Positions 49,740 through 57,874 of a stretch of DNA of 64,000 bases are shown one piece after another. The DNA comes from Nocardia goodfellowii (GTDB taxonomy: Bacteria > Actinomycetota > Actinomycetes > Mycobacteriales > Mycobacteriaceae): contig NZ_JAGGMR010000001.1 in assembly GCF_017875645.1 (NCBI RefSeq), positions 4,650,001 through 4,714,000 of the forward strand, in the 5' to 3' direction. Positions within the stretch are counted from its first letter, which is position 1. Each line of letters starts with the position of its first letter. A program made the position numbers and the translations under genes. A model generated the notes under the pieces. That model made no database searches and was not told the origin of the DNA. It saw nothing but the letters and a program-made list of their open reading frames with translations.

Positions 49740-51155
49740 CTAAGCGGCCGTACCGCGCGCGGTGTGCGCGCGCGAGTTGGCGCGCGACTGTCCTTGCGCC
49801 GCACCACCACTGCGACGGCTGCCGCCCTGGCGCGCTCCGCCGTTACCGCGGCGCGGGGCACCGCCGCCTTGGTGCGGTGCGCCACCACTGCGGCGCGGTC
49901 CGGCGCTGCGGTACGGCGCGCTGCTGCGACGGTCGTCTTCCCGGGCCGCCCGCTCACTGTAGGAAGGGGCGACGAACGGGGCGATCGTGCCGACGAGTTC
50001 GGCCACCACGGGCGAATCGGCGGTGACCCGTTGCGGGGTTACGTTGATCTTGGCCTTGCGCATGAGGTCGGCCAGGTCGCGTCGTTCGCCCGGCAGCACC
50101 AGGGTGATCACTTCACCGGAGTTCCCGGCCCGCGCGGTCCGGCCCGAACGATGCAGGTACGCCTTGTGTTCGGCGGGCGGATCCACGTGCACGACCAGCT
50201 CGACGTCGTCGACGTGCACGCCGCGCGCGGCCACGTCGGTCGCCACCAGCACCCGGGCGTCACCGGCGGCGAAGATCGCCAGGTTACGGTCGCGGGCGCC
50301 CTGCGAGAGGTTGCCGTGCAGGTCGACCGCCGGAATACCGGCGAGGGTCAGCTGCTTGGCCAGTTTGCGCGCCTGGTGTTTGGTGCGCATGAACAGGATG
50401 CGCCGGCCGGAGCCCGAAGCGAGCCGGTGGATGATCTCGCGCTTGGCTTCGACGCTGGCGGTCTCGAAAACGTGGTGCGTCATGGCGGCGACGGGGGAGT
50501 TCGCCTCGTCGACGGAATGCAGCTTGGCATCCGGCAGGAAGCGGCTGACCAGCTTGTTGACGCCGTTGTCCAGGGTGGCCGAGAACAGCAGGCGCTGACC
50601 ATTGTTCGGGGTGGCCGCGAGAATGCGGGTCACGCCGGGCAGGAAGCCGAGGTCGGCCATGTGGTCGGCCTCGTCGACCACGGTGACCTCGACGGCATCC
50701 AGCGAGATGAGGCGCTGGTTCATCAGGTCCTCGAGCCGGCCGGGGCAGGCGACGACGATGTCGACACCGGCGCGCAGCGCCCGGACCTGCCGGTTCTGCG
50801 GTACGCCACCGAAGATCGTGGTGACGGTCATCCGGTAGGCGGCGGCCAGGGGTTCCAGCGCGGCCGCGATCTGGGTGGCCAGTTCCCGGGTCGGCGCGAG
50901 CACCAGGCCGGTCGGGCGGCTCGGTGCGCGCCGGCCGGCGAGGCCGCCGCCGAGCCGATTGACCATCGGAATGCCGAAGGCCAGCGTCTTGCCGCTGCCG
51001 GTGCGACCCCGGCCGAGCACGTCCCGGCCGGCCAGCGAATCGGGCAGGGTGTCGGTCTGGATCGGGAACGGTTCGGTGATCCCGGCGCGGGTCAGCGCCT
51101 TCACCAGGGGAGCGCTCACACCGAGCGTGGCAAAGGAGATGTCAGCAGAAGTCAT
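49740..51155 (-). CDS. DEAD-box ATP-dependent RNA helicase
   Basis: A 471-residue protein from ATG 51155 (frame open upstream to about 51371 but without protein character). Q motif ITEPFPIQ, Walker A GRTGSGKT (near residue 48), VVDEADHMAD, SAT motif LLFSATLDNG, and motif VI HRSGRTARAG. The C-terminal 75 residues are a glycine/arginine/serine-rich RGG-like tail (RRSGGAPHQGGGAPRRGNGG), basic and disordered, suited to RNA binding. It remodels RNA, probably in ribosome assembly or cold stress. The 5' leader is long and unannotated. Confidence 0.94.
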   Translation of the reverse strand: MTSADISFATLGVSAPLVKALTRAGITEPFPIQTDTLPDSLAGRDVLGRGRTGSGKTLAFGIPMVNRLGGGLAGRRAPSRPTGLVLAPTRELATQIAAALEPLAAAYRMTVTTIFGGVPQNRQVRALRAGVDIVVACPGRLEDLMNQRLISLDAVEVTVVDEADHMADLGFLPGVTRILAATPNNGQRLLFSATLDNGVNKLVSRFLPDAKLHSVDEANSPVAAMTHHVFETASVEAKREIIHRLASGSGRRILFMRTKHQARKLAKQLTLAGIPAVDLHGNLSQGARDRNLAIFAAGDARVLVATDVAARGVHVDDVELVVHVDPPAEHKAYLHRSGRTARAGNSGEVITLVLPGERRDLADLMRKAKINVTPQRVTADSPVVAELVGTIAPFVAPSYSERAAREDDRRSSAPYRSAGPRRSGGAPHQGGGAPRRGNGGARQGGSRRSGGAAQGQSRANSRAHTARGTAA

Positions 51156-51643
51156 AGGTGTTGCGGTGCCTTTCGGGCATCGGGTGTGCCCGAGCCGTCT
51201 GCGGACCTTCGGGTCCGCGCCGGGGGCACGAATGGCGAGATTGCCGATGGGCAAAATCGATCGCCGTAAGAAGAGCGGATGCGGCATGCGCTGGTTGCGA
51301 AGCGAATGCGATCTACGACGCTTGGCGTGACAGGTCACGCACTTGATCAACAATAGCCTGTGATGGGCCATTCGTCGTCATCGGGTGAGGTTTGTCGCTC
51401 GCCGGGCTGGGCCGAGATCACCTCGCGCGAGCCAGGAATTCCGATCGATCCAGGTCAGAGCCGTCCGGTCCCGCTGCGCGCGGCGCGCCCGCGCAGCAGT
51501 TGACGATCATGTGAAGGCGGGTTTGACGCGTTTCCCCGGGGTAGGCCTCGATCGTGAGCACGTTCCTGTGCGCCGAGGCGCAGCCGCACGAGTCCGAGGT
51601 GACCGGCGGGCAGCACAGCCACAGCGGGCGCTAGACAAAGCGA
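51156..51643. other. Intergenic region with helicase leader; no gene seen
   Basis: About 490 bases without a convincing gene. Near 51199-51220 the stem GCGGACC with GGTCCGC encloses TTCG on the plus strand, a stable hairpin, within what would be the 5' leader of the helicase transcript. Such long structured leaders are common for cold-inducible helicases. The rest has no recognised signal. Confidence 0.35.
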
Positions 51644-51666
51644 AGGGGCCGGGTTATCCGGCCCCT
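51644..51666 (-). terminator. Hairpin terminator of the UsfY-like gene
   Basis: AGGGGCCGG (51644-51652) and CCGGCCCCT (51658-51666) form a nine-base perfect stem with loop GTTAT. On the minus strand it lies 51 bases past the stop of the UsfY-like gene and is followed by a short T-rich GCTTTGTC. Confidence 0.65.
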
Positions 51667-51717
51667 CCTTTATGTCCTCGATGCCCGCACGCGATCGCCA
51701 CAGGCAGCAGGGCGGAG

Positions 51718-52050
51718 TCAGTGCCCCCGCTGATCGGTGAGCGCCAATCCTTCCTTGGCCTTGACTCGCCGGTGCTCGAGAAGTATCCAGCCGATACCCG
51801 AGCCGATCAGGGCCGCGGTGGCGATGGCACCGACGATGGCCCATCCGTTGAAGCCATAGCCGGCTGCGGTCAAGGTCAGCGCCAAACCGACGATCCCCAT
51901 CGCGCACAGGACAATTCCGGGAATGTTGTAGCCGTCCTCGATGCCCTCACCGGCATGGCTTCGAGTGGTACGGCTGTGATCCGGAAACTTTCCGCGATCC
52001 TGATCACGGCGGCGGTGTGCCGACACCATGTGCTGGTTCGAGACGGTCAT
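51718..52050 (-). CDS. UsfY-like two-helix membrane protein
   Basis: A 110-residue protein from ATG 52050, with AGAGGAGG upstream. A polar N-terminus with DHSRTTRSHAGEG is followed by two membrane helices (about residues 46-66 and 71-90), then the signature WILLEHRRVKAK. The RTTR...AGE...PG and W...EHRRV pattern matches the UsfY family of mycobacteria, encoded there beside the sigma F locus. The function is unknown, perhaps stress-related at the membrane. Here no sigF, anti-sigma or rsb gene is adjacent. Confidence 0.78.
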   Translation of the reverse strand: MTVSNQHMVSAHRRRDQDRGKFPDHSRTTRSHAGEGIEDGYNIPGIVLCAMGIVGLALTLTAAGYGFNGWAIVGAIATAALIGSGIGWILLEHRRVKAKEGLALTDQRGH

Positions 52051-52256
52051 CGGGCTACCTCCTCTTTCCTCGCGTTGTGCGGACACGGTTCCGTCGTGCT
52101 ACCCGGGAGTCGGGTCGGTAAACATCGGGCATTCGATCGGCGGCACGCGCGATGCTTCAGCGGTACCGATGAATTTCGTGGCTATCCGTAGTCCACACGA
52201 CTGGACGCCCGCAGCGGTGATCTCGCGCTGGAACCTTCCAGCGTGGGCGGAAACAC

Positions 52257-53525
52257 ATGGAGGCAATGGTGAGCGACGACTCCGCACGGGAGCACACGAG
52301 TGAGCAGCGGGCGCGTCCCAAGGTGCTGATCGCGGGGGCCAGCATCGCGGGTCCAGCGCTGGCCCACTGGCTGCATCGGCGGGGAGCCGAGGTCACCGTG
52401 GTGGAACGGGCGCCCGCGTTGCGTCCGGGCGGGCAGGCGGTGGACGCGCGCGGCGTCACCAAGGAGGTCATCCGGCGCATGGGATTGGACGCGGCGGTCC
52501 GCGCGGCCTGCACCCAGACCATCGGCGCGCACACCGTGGACGTCGACGGGAACGTGCTGGAGACCTTCAGCGTGGAGGACGACGGTGGCGACGGGTTCAT
52601 CGCGGAGATCGAGATCTTGCGCGGAGACTTGTCCCAGGCGCTCTACGACGACACCCGCGACAGTGTCGAATACGTCTTCGGCGACCGGATCGCCGAACTC
52701 GCTCAGGACGCCGACGGAGTCGATGTGGTCTTCGCGGGCGGTGACCGGCGCCGCTTCGATCTCGTGGTCGGAGCGGACGGCCTGCACTCGGCGCTGCGCG
52801 CGATGGTTTTCGGGCCCCGGGAGCGGTTCGTCCGCCACCTCGGGCACGTGCTGGCCTTCTACAGCGTGCCCAACGAGTTCGGCCTGGACCGCTGGTTGCT
52901 CGAATATCAGGAGGCCGGGCGCTCGGCGGGCCTGCGGCCGATCCGGGACGCCACCTCGGCGATGGCCATGTTCTCGTTCCCCGCGGTCGACTTCGACGTC
53001 GACTATCGCGATGTCGACGCCCAGAAGCGCCTGCTGCGCGAGCGGATGGCCGGTATGGGCTGGCTGACCCCGGGCATCCTCGCGCATCTGGACGACACCC
53101 CCGACTTCTACCTCGATCAGGTCGCGCAGGTGGTGATGGACCGCTGGTCGACCGGCCGGGTCGCACTGCTCGGGGACGCGGCATTCAGCTCGTCGCCGAT
53201 GTCCGGGCAGGGCACCGGCCTGGCCCTGGTCGGCGCCTACCTGCTGGCCGGCGAGCTCGCCGCCGCCGGGTGGGACCCCGAAGCCGGGTTCACCGCCTAT
53301 GAGCGGCGAATGCGCTCGTTCGTCGAGGCCAATCAGGAAATCGCCCGCCTGAACGCCCGCAGCCGCGACCTCGCCGGGTCGGACGCCGATCCGGGCATCG
53401 ACTTCGGGGGCGAATGGTTCGGCGAGCTGGTCGAGCGTGCGATCAACGGCGTCGAGCTGCCCGACTACGCGGGGGTAACGGATTCCGGTGCCGGACAGCC
53501 GATTACCGCCTCAGCGGGATCGTAA
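52257..53525 (+). CDS. FAD-dependent aromatic monooxygenase
   Basis: A 422-residue protein from ATG 52257. The dinucleotide motif is VLIAGASIAGPALAHWL (residues 23-39), in the middle LVVGADGLHSALR is the DG motif, and ALLGDAAFSSSPMSGQGTGL is the GD motif that contacts FAD ribose and pyrophosphate. These define group A flavin hydroxylases, which use NAD(P)H and oxygen to hydroxylate aromatic or polyketide-like substrates. Close relatives include tetracycline-inactivating and rifampicin monooxygenases; the substrate here is unknown. No regulator is beside it. Confidence 0.9.
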   Translation: MEAMVSDDSAREHTSEQRARPKVLIAGASIAGPALAHWLHRRGAEVTVVERAPALRPGGQAVDARGVTKEVIRRMGLDAAVRAACTQTIGAHTVDVDGNVLETFSVEDDGGDGFIAEIEILRGDLSQALYDDTRDSVEYVFGDRIAELAQDADGVDVVFAGGDRRRFDLVVGADGLHSALRAMVFGPRERFVRHLGHVLAFYSVPNEFGLDRWLLEYQEAGRSAGLRPIRDATSAMAMFSFPAVDFDVDYRDVDAQKRLLRERMAGMGWLTPGILAHLDDTPDFYLDQVAQVVMDRWSTGRVALLGDAAFSSSPMSGQGTGLALVGAYLLAGELAAAGWDPEAGFTAYERRMRSFVEANQEIARLNARSRDLAGSDADPGIDFGGEWFGELVERAINGVELPDYAGVTDSGAGQPITASAGS

Positions 53526-53541
53526 GGGCCACTGTATTTAA

Positions 53542-53866
53542 ATGAGCACCGTGAACCGATCGCTGGACCTACTGCCCGACATCTCGACCCTGCGGAACCG
53601 CTGCCAGGCGATGGCCATGCTCGACGCTGTGCTCAGCCCGGAATGGGAAAACCGTTACTACTCGTTCAATGCCGGCTGGGGTGATGGCGAGGCACTGGCT
53701 TCGATGCGCAGCCCAGGACTACTACGAGACCGAGGTGAGCCTGTCGGCGGTCCAGCACGTGTATGCGCTGCGGCCCCTGACACCCGCCGTGGTCGCCGAA
53801 CTCGATCAGTCGGTCGAATTGGCCGACCTGGAACCGGACATCGCCGAAATCGACTATCCGCGTTGA
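53542..53866 (+). pseudogene. Broken gene with internal out-of-frame deletion
   Basis: The first 56 codons from ATG 53542 encode a plausible start (MSTVNRSLDLLPDISTL, then SPEWENRYYSFNAGWGDGE and ALASMR). The frame then loses sense. In the +1 frame, from about 53708, a separate protein-like end appears: AQDYYETEVSLSAVQHVYAL, RPLTPAVVAELDQSVELADL, ending AEIDYPR. These resemble the two ends of one longer actinobacterial protein (about 220 residues), recognised from memory, with the middle about 90-100 residues missing. A deletion with frame change explains it. No function is expected. Confidence 0.7.
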
Positions 53867-53882
53867 CCGGTCGGGCGCGTGT

Positions 53883-55730
53883 TCAATTGTCGTAGGATGC
53901 GACGCCGACCGGGCCGACACCCACGCAGAGTGCGAGATCCGTTGTGCGCGAGGTGATCCTGAGTTCCTGTCCACTGCCGGTTAGTCGGACGAAGAGGGTA
54001 TTCAGACCTTGCCGGACCGGAGCCGAAACGGGCGACCCGTGCTCGAACGCGAGCGTGATCCAGCCGTCCCGGTTCGCGAGATAGTTGAGTTGTGCGGTCC
54101 ATTCGTGCTCCAGCATGGGGCCGTCGAGCGGTAACGGTATCTGTTCGGCGCCGTGGACGCGGTGGCCGCAGTCCGGCTCCGGCCCCGGCAGGATGCGGCG
54201 GTTCCACCAGACCGCCGCGTCGACGATCGTGCCGGAGTCGGTGATCATCCGTAACCGCGTCGTCGACTGGGCGAAGGTGCCCGGGGGTGCGACGGCGGCA
54301 AGAGCCCGGCTGGCCAAATTTTGGGGATATACCAACGGGTTCAGCACATTCCACGGCAGTTCCTGTTCGAGCAGTGGCACGCCGTCATGTTCGGCCAGCG
54401 CCGCTTCGACGTTCGTCAGGTAGGTGTGTGTCGGGTCGGCGCGCCACGAACGCACGAAGGTGCAGGTGGTGTACAGGCTGCTCACCAGGAATATCGAGAG
54501 CACCGCGGCCACGGTTCGCGAACCGGTTCGGTAGGCCGGCACGTCCGCCCGAGGGCGGGCGCTCAGCACCAATCCCGCTGCCGCCGCGAGGATTACGCTG
54601 ATGTCGGCGAAGTAGCGCAGGGACTGCATGATCTCGCCCGCGGTGTTGGGCCCACTGCGGGCCAGCGCGACCGGAAGCTGGGCGACCAGAACGTAAACGG
54701 CCACTGTCGACCAGACCACCCACACTCGGCGCCGACCGCGGATCGACAGTGCCGCGACCACACCGAGCGCCACCCACGCCGATGCCACCGCCCAGCCCGG
54801 TGGGTCCGCCCACGGGGTCGCCGGGATCCATCGCTCCCACATCCAGGGTCCGCCGAACAGAGCGGGCACGAGGCCGAACGATGTCGCATGCGGCAGAAGC
54901 TCACGCAGTTCGCCCACGCTGTGCGGCACGAAGGACATATCGACAACTGCCAGATACCCGATCGACCAGAACGCCAGCACGACCGCGCATCCGGCCCACA
55001 ATGCCGCACCACGCCGCCAGATCTCACGCCAACCGGCCCTGCCCTCGGCGACGTAGTCGGCGAGAACGGCAACGGCGATCGCGACGGCCGGGATGATCAC
55101 CGCCTTCTCGAAGAACAACAGCGCCGCGACGAACACCAGGAGCGCGGACACGACATGCCGGCGCCCCGCGCCGCGCACCAGCAGCACCGCGTCCCCGATC
55201 ACCCAGGCGAGCGCGAACTGCAACGGCAGCGCGTTCACCGCGGCCGACCACCACGCGAAGGCCGGAAGTGTCAACGGACAGAACAGATAGAAGGCCAGCG
55301 GCAGCAGAATGATCCGCCGCACGCCGACCAGCACCACCAGCATGCGCAACACGGCCATTGATGCCGCGAGTTGCATAACGAGCATCGTCGCGGCCGCACC
55401 GGCCCACTCCAGCGGCGCGATCTCGGTCAGCAGCCAGGCGGTGACGAAAGCCATGGGCATGAAGTGCCCGTCATGGTCGTAGAGCAGCAGATCGCTCGAC
55501 CACAACGGATAACTGGCGGCCCGGCCGGTCAGAATGAGGTCGTCCCAGTAGAAATATCCGCTACCCGCCACCCAGCCGCGCAGCGCCAGCTGCCCGAGTA
55601 TCAGCAAGACGGCCGCGATGACAACCGGCCGCGCGTTCCTCTCTTTGCAGGCTGCGGGGATATCGGTAACGGCCGGCTCCGGCCGCGAGCCACGGACCGG
55701 CACAGGTAGGGCGACCACGACGGTGTCCAT
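53883..55730 (-). CDS. Large polytopic membrane protein, glycosyltransferase-like
   Basis: A 615-residue protein from ATG 55730. About eleven membrane helices fill residues 35-420. The first loop after helix 1 holds YFYWDDLILTGRAA with two adjacent aspartates, the position of the catalytic acid in GT-C-type (arabinosyl/mannosyl) transferases. A beta-rich, probably extracytoplasmic domain of 190 residues follows, with two cysteines (PEPDCGHRVHG and LCVGVG). This layout recalls lipid-linked-sugar transferases of the actinobacterial envelope. Assignment is inference. It has no partner gene nearby. Confidence 0.75.
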   Translation of the reverse strand: MDTVVVALPVPVRGSRPEPAVTDIPAACKERNARPVVIAAVLLILGQLALRGWVAGSGYFYWDDLILTGRAASYPLWSSDLLLYDHDGHFMPMAFVTAWLLTEIAPLEWAGAAATMLVMQLAASMAVLRMLVVLVGVRRIILLPLAFYLFCPLTLPAFAWWSAAVNALPLQFALAWVIGDAVLLVRGAGRRHVVSALLVFVAALLFFEKAVIIPAVAIAVAVLADYVAEGRAGWREIWRRGAALWAGCAVVLAFWSIGYLAVVDMSFVPHSVGELRELLPHATSFGLVPALFGGPWMWERWIPATPWADPPGWAVASAWVALGVVAALSIRGRRRVWVVWSTVAVYVLVAQLPVALARSGPNTAGEIMQSLRYFADISVILAAAAGLVLSARPRADVPAYRTGSRTVAAVLSIFLVSSLYTTCTFVRSWRADPTHTYLTNVEAALAEHDGVPLLEQELPWNVLNPLVYPQNLASRALAAVAPPGTFAQSTTRLRMITDSGTIVDAAVWWNRRILPGPEPDCGHRVHGAEQIPLPLDGPMLEHEWTAQLNYLANRDGWITLAFEHGSPVSAPVRQGLNTLFVRLTGSGQELRITSRTTDLALCVGVGPVGVASYDN

Positions 55731-55849
55731 GGCGTTTTACCGTAGCCTCGGCAACCTGATCCGCTTGGATCTCGGCGGCGCGGTGCCGCTCGCCGCGGAC
55801 ACCTGCTCGGTGCCGCTTCCGCCCGGCTGTCGGCGTCTGTGTGATCCAG

Positions 55850-55881
55850 TCACGTCCGGTCCATCGCGGAACCGGACGTGA
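55850..55881 (-). terminator. Hairpin terminator of the serine hydrolase gene
   Basis: TCACGTCCGGT (55850-55860) and ACCGGACGTGA (55871-55881) are perfect 11-base arms around a 10-base loop, 15 bases beyond the minus-strand stop of the serine hydrolase. Confidence 0.7.
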
Positions 55882-55895
55882 TCCTCACTTCGAGG

Positions 55896-57077
55896 TCATC
55901 GTTCGACGGCGGCGTCTGCGAGGGCACGGAAGGCGTGAATCGCTTCCCCCATGGTTTCCTCGGAGTTGAGGTCTTCGCTGTTCTTCACGATCACGACGTT
56001 GTCTTTCGGTGAGACGTAGATGAATTGGCCGAGGATGCCGATCGCGGTGTAGTCGCCGCGGTCGCCGTCACCGAGCCACCACTGATAGCCGTAGCCGTAG
56101 TCGTTCTCCACGGCCTGTGGCTTGTCCGGCCGAAGATTGTGCGGGCGCAGATGCGGTTCGGTGGCGTGCGTGGAGTCCTGAACCCACTGCTGTGGGATGA
56201 CCTGCTTGCCGCCGGCTTGTCCGCCGCGCAGATACAGCAGTCCGAAGCGGGCGAAGTCGCGAATGGTGGCGTGGTAGCAGCAATAACCGATCGCACTGCC
56301 TTCGTAGTCTTTGCCGATGAGGGCCGAGGTCTCCATCCCCGCCGGCTTCCAGATCCGTTCTCGCACATAGTCCGACAGCGAGGTGCCGGTCGCTTCGGCC
56401 ACGACCCAGCCCAGGACGAAGGTGTCCATGGAGTTGTAGTTCCATTTCGTCCCCGCGGCGCGTTCACGCTCGAGTTCCTTGGCCTGGTCGGGTAGCGAAG
56501 TCCCCGCCACCATGCGAATGGTGGTGGCGGTGGAGCCCTTGGTGGGGTCGGCGTAGTCGGTCTCGTCGTAGGCGGTGCCCGAGGACATCTGTAGTAGGTG
56601 GCGGATGCTGACGCCGTTGTATCCGTTCTTCGCCAGATCTGGCACATATTTGGTGACCGGGTCGTCGACCGAGGTGATCTTGCCTTCGCCGATCGCGATG
56701 CCGACCGCCGCCGAGGTGATCGACTTGCCGACCGACCACGAGTTGAACCGGCTACCGGCCGAATAGCCACCGCTGTAGCGCTCGTCGATGATTCGGTTTC
56801 CCTTCAGGACCAGAAACCCCCGGGTCGAGGTCCGCCGCAGGTAGTCACCGGCCGTCTGGATCTTGCCGTTGTAGACGTAGGTCGCGTCCAGCGCCTTCGG
56901 ATCGTGCGTGGCGAGCGGTTCGGGGCGGCCGGACGCCGATGCGGTGTCGGTCAGGTAGAAGGGCAGGTGCGGAAGCAGCGGCAGTGGTAATGGCCCACCG
57001 GCCTGAGCGGGTGCGGCCCATGGTGTCGCCAGCACCGCCGTCGCCGTGATCGCGACGACCAAACTTCGCTTGAACAT
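55896..57077 (-). CDS. Exported serine hydrolase, beta-lactamase class C family
   Basis: A 393-residue protein from ATG 57077. Residues 1-26 form a signal peptide (VVAITATAVLATPW, ending APAQAG). The nucleophile motif is SVGKSITS (Ser-X-X-Lys), the second motif is WNYNSMDTFVLGW with the tyrosine, and CCYHATIRDFARFGLLYL is typical of the EstB/6-aminohexanoate-dimer-hydrolase branch. It should hydrolyse esters or linear amides outside the membrane; true beta-lactamase activity is less likely. A divergent TetR gene with an operator-like repeat probably regulates it. Confidence 0.9.
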   Translation of the reverse strand: MFKRSLVVAITATAVLATPWAAPAQAGGPLPLPLLPHLPFYLTDTASASGRPEPLATHDPKALDATYVYNGKIQTAGDYLRRTSTRGFLVLKGNRIIDERYSGGYSAGSRFNSWSVGKSITSAAVGIAIGEGKITSVDDPVTKYVPDLAKNGYNGVSIRHLLQMSSGTAYDETDYADPTKGSTATTIRMVAGTSLPDQAKELERERAAGTKWNYNSMDTFVLGWVVAEATGTSLSDYVRERIWKPAGMETSALIGKDYEGSAIGYCCYHATIRDFARFGLLYLRGGQAGGKQVIPQQWVQDSTHATEPHLRPHNLRPDKPQAVENDYGYGYQWWLGDGDRGDYTAIGILGQFIYVSPKDNVVIVKNSEDLNSEETMGEAIHAFRALADAAVER

Positions 57078-57116
57078 TCGTTCTCCGTTCCAGTGAGGTG
57101 CCAGCATGCAACCATC

Positions 57117-57145
57117 AGTCACCAGTGGTGTCAACAGTGGTGACT
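57117..57145. promoter_or_regulatory. Inverted repeat AGTCACCA-N13-TGGTGACT
   Basis: The arms 57117-57124 and 57138-57145 are perfect reverse complements. They lie 40 bases before the serine hydrolase start and 22 before the TetR start, so one site can serve both genes. Confidence 0.7.
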
Positions 57146-57167
57146 AAATTCGCGGTATGCTTTCGCG

Positions 57168-57866
57168 ATGCCGACCAGCCCCGCTCCACCCGCCCGGAAG
57201 CGTCGTCCGCGGGGCGTCCTCACCCCGGATCGGATCATCGAGGTGGCGATGGGGATCATCGAGCGCGACGGCTCCGACGCGCTGACCTTCCGGCGATTGG
57301 GCACTGAACTCGGCGTCGACCACACCGCGGTGCTGCGCCACTTCCGAGGCAAAGACGAACTGATGTTGGCGCTGGCGGACAGGCTGATGGCCGAGGCGCT
57401 GACCGGAATCGAGGTCACCGATGATTGGCGCGCGACACTGAAGGACTTGGCCCAGCGGGTGCGGCTGGCCTGCCGCACCCACCCGCAGGTCGCCGCAGTG
57501 GTCTCGGGACGGACCACACGCCGGGAATCGGAGTTCCGAGGCGCGGAAATCGTTGTCGGCGCGCTGCTTCGAGCCGGACTGCGGGGACGCGAGGCGGCGT
57601 CGTGCTATCGGGCGTTGGTCGAGATCGCGCTGTCGTACTCCTCGCTGGAAGCGACCCTCATGGCCTTACCCGCGCATGCCCTGGCCGGCGACCGTGACGC
57701 TTGGAGCCGCGAATATCTCGCGTTGTCGCCGAGCCGCTATCCCAATATCGCCGCCGTCGCGTCCCACCTCGCCGAGGTCGACGCGGAAGATCAATTCGCA
57801 ATCGCACTCGACTTGTTCATGGATGCCATCGAAGTTCGGGCCAGCCGCTCCGCCGAGCGGGAGTAG
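57168..57866 (+). CDS. TetR-family regulator divergent from the serine hydrolase
   Basis: A 232-residue protein from ATG 57168. The helix-turn-helix is TFRRLGTELGVDHTAVLRHF near residues 41-60, giving TetR recognition, and the remaining helices are ligand binding (TetR_C_1-like). A basic PPARKRRPRG N-terminal arm may grip the minor groove. It is divergent from the serine hydrolase and convergent, eight bases apart, with the glutaminase gene. Confidence 0.9.
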   Translation: MPTSPAPPARKRRPRGVLTPDRIIEVAMGIIERDGSDALTFRRLGTELGVDHTAVLRHFRGKDELMLALADRLMAEALTGIEVTDDWRATLKDLAQRVRLACRTHPQVAAVVSGRTTRRESEFRGAEIVVGALLRAGLRGREAASCYRALVEIALSYSSLEATLMALPAHALAGDRDAWSREYLALSPSRYPNIAAVASHLAEVDAEDQFAIALDLFMDAIEVRASRSAERE

Positions 57867-57874
57867 CAGGTCGG

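Noticed and set aside
51199..51220. TTCG-loop hairpin as a terminator of the helicase or another gene
   Set aside because: It lies upstream of the helicase start, in its leader, and no plus-strand gene ends there. It is noted only as leader structure.
49638..51269. 543-codon plus-strand open frame opposite the DEAD-box helicase
   Set aside because: It is a shadow of the helicase. All helicase motifs are on the minus strand and the plus product is a low-complexity arginine/valine mix.
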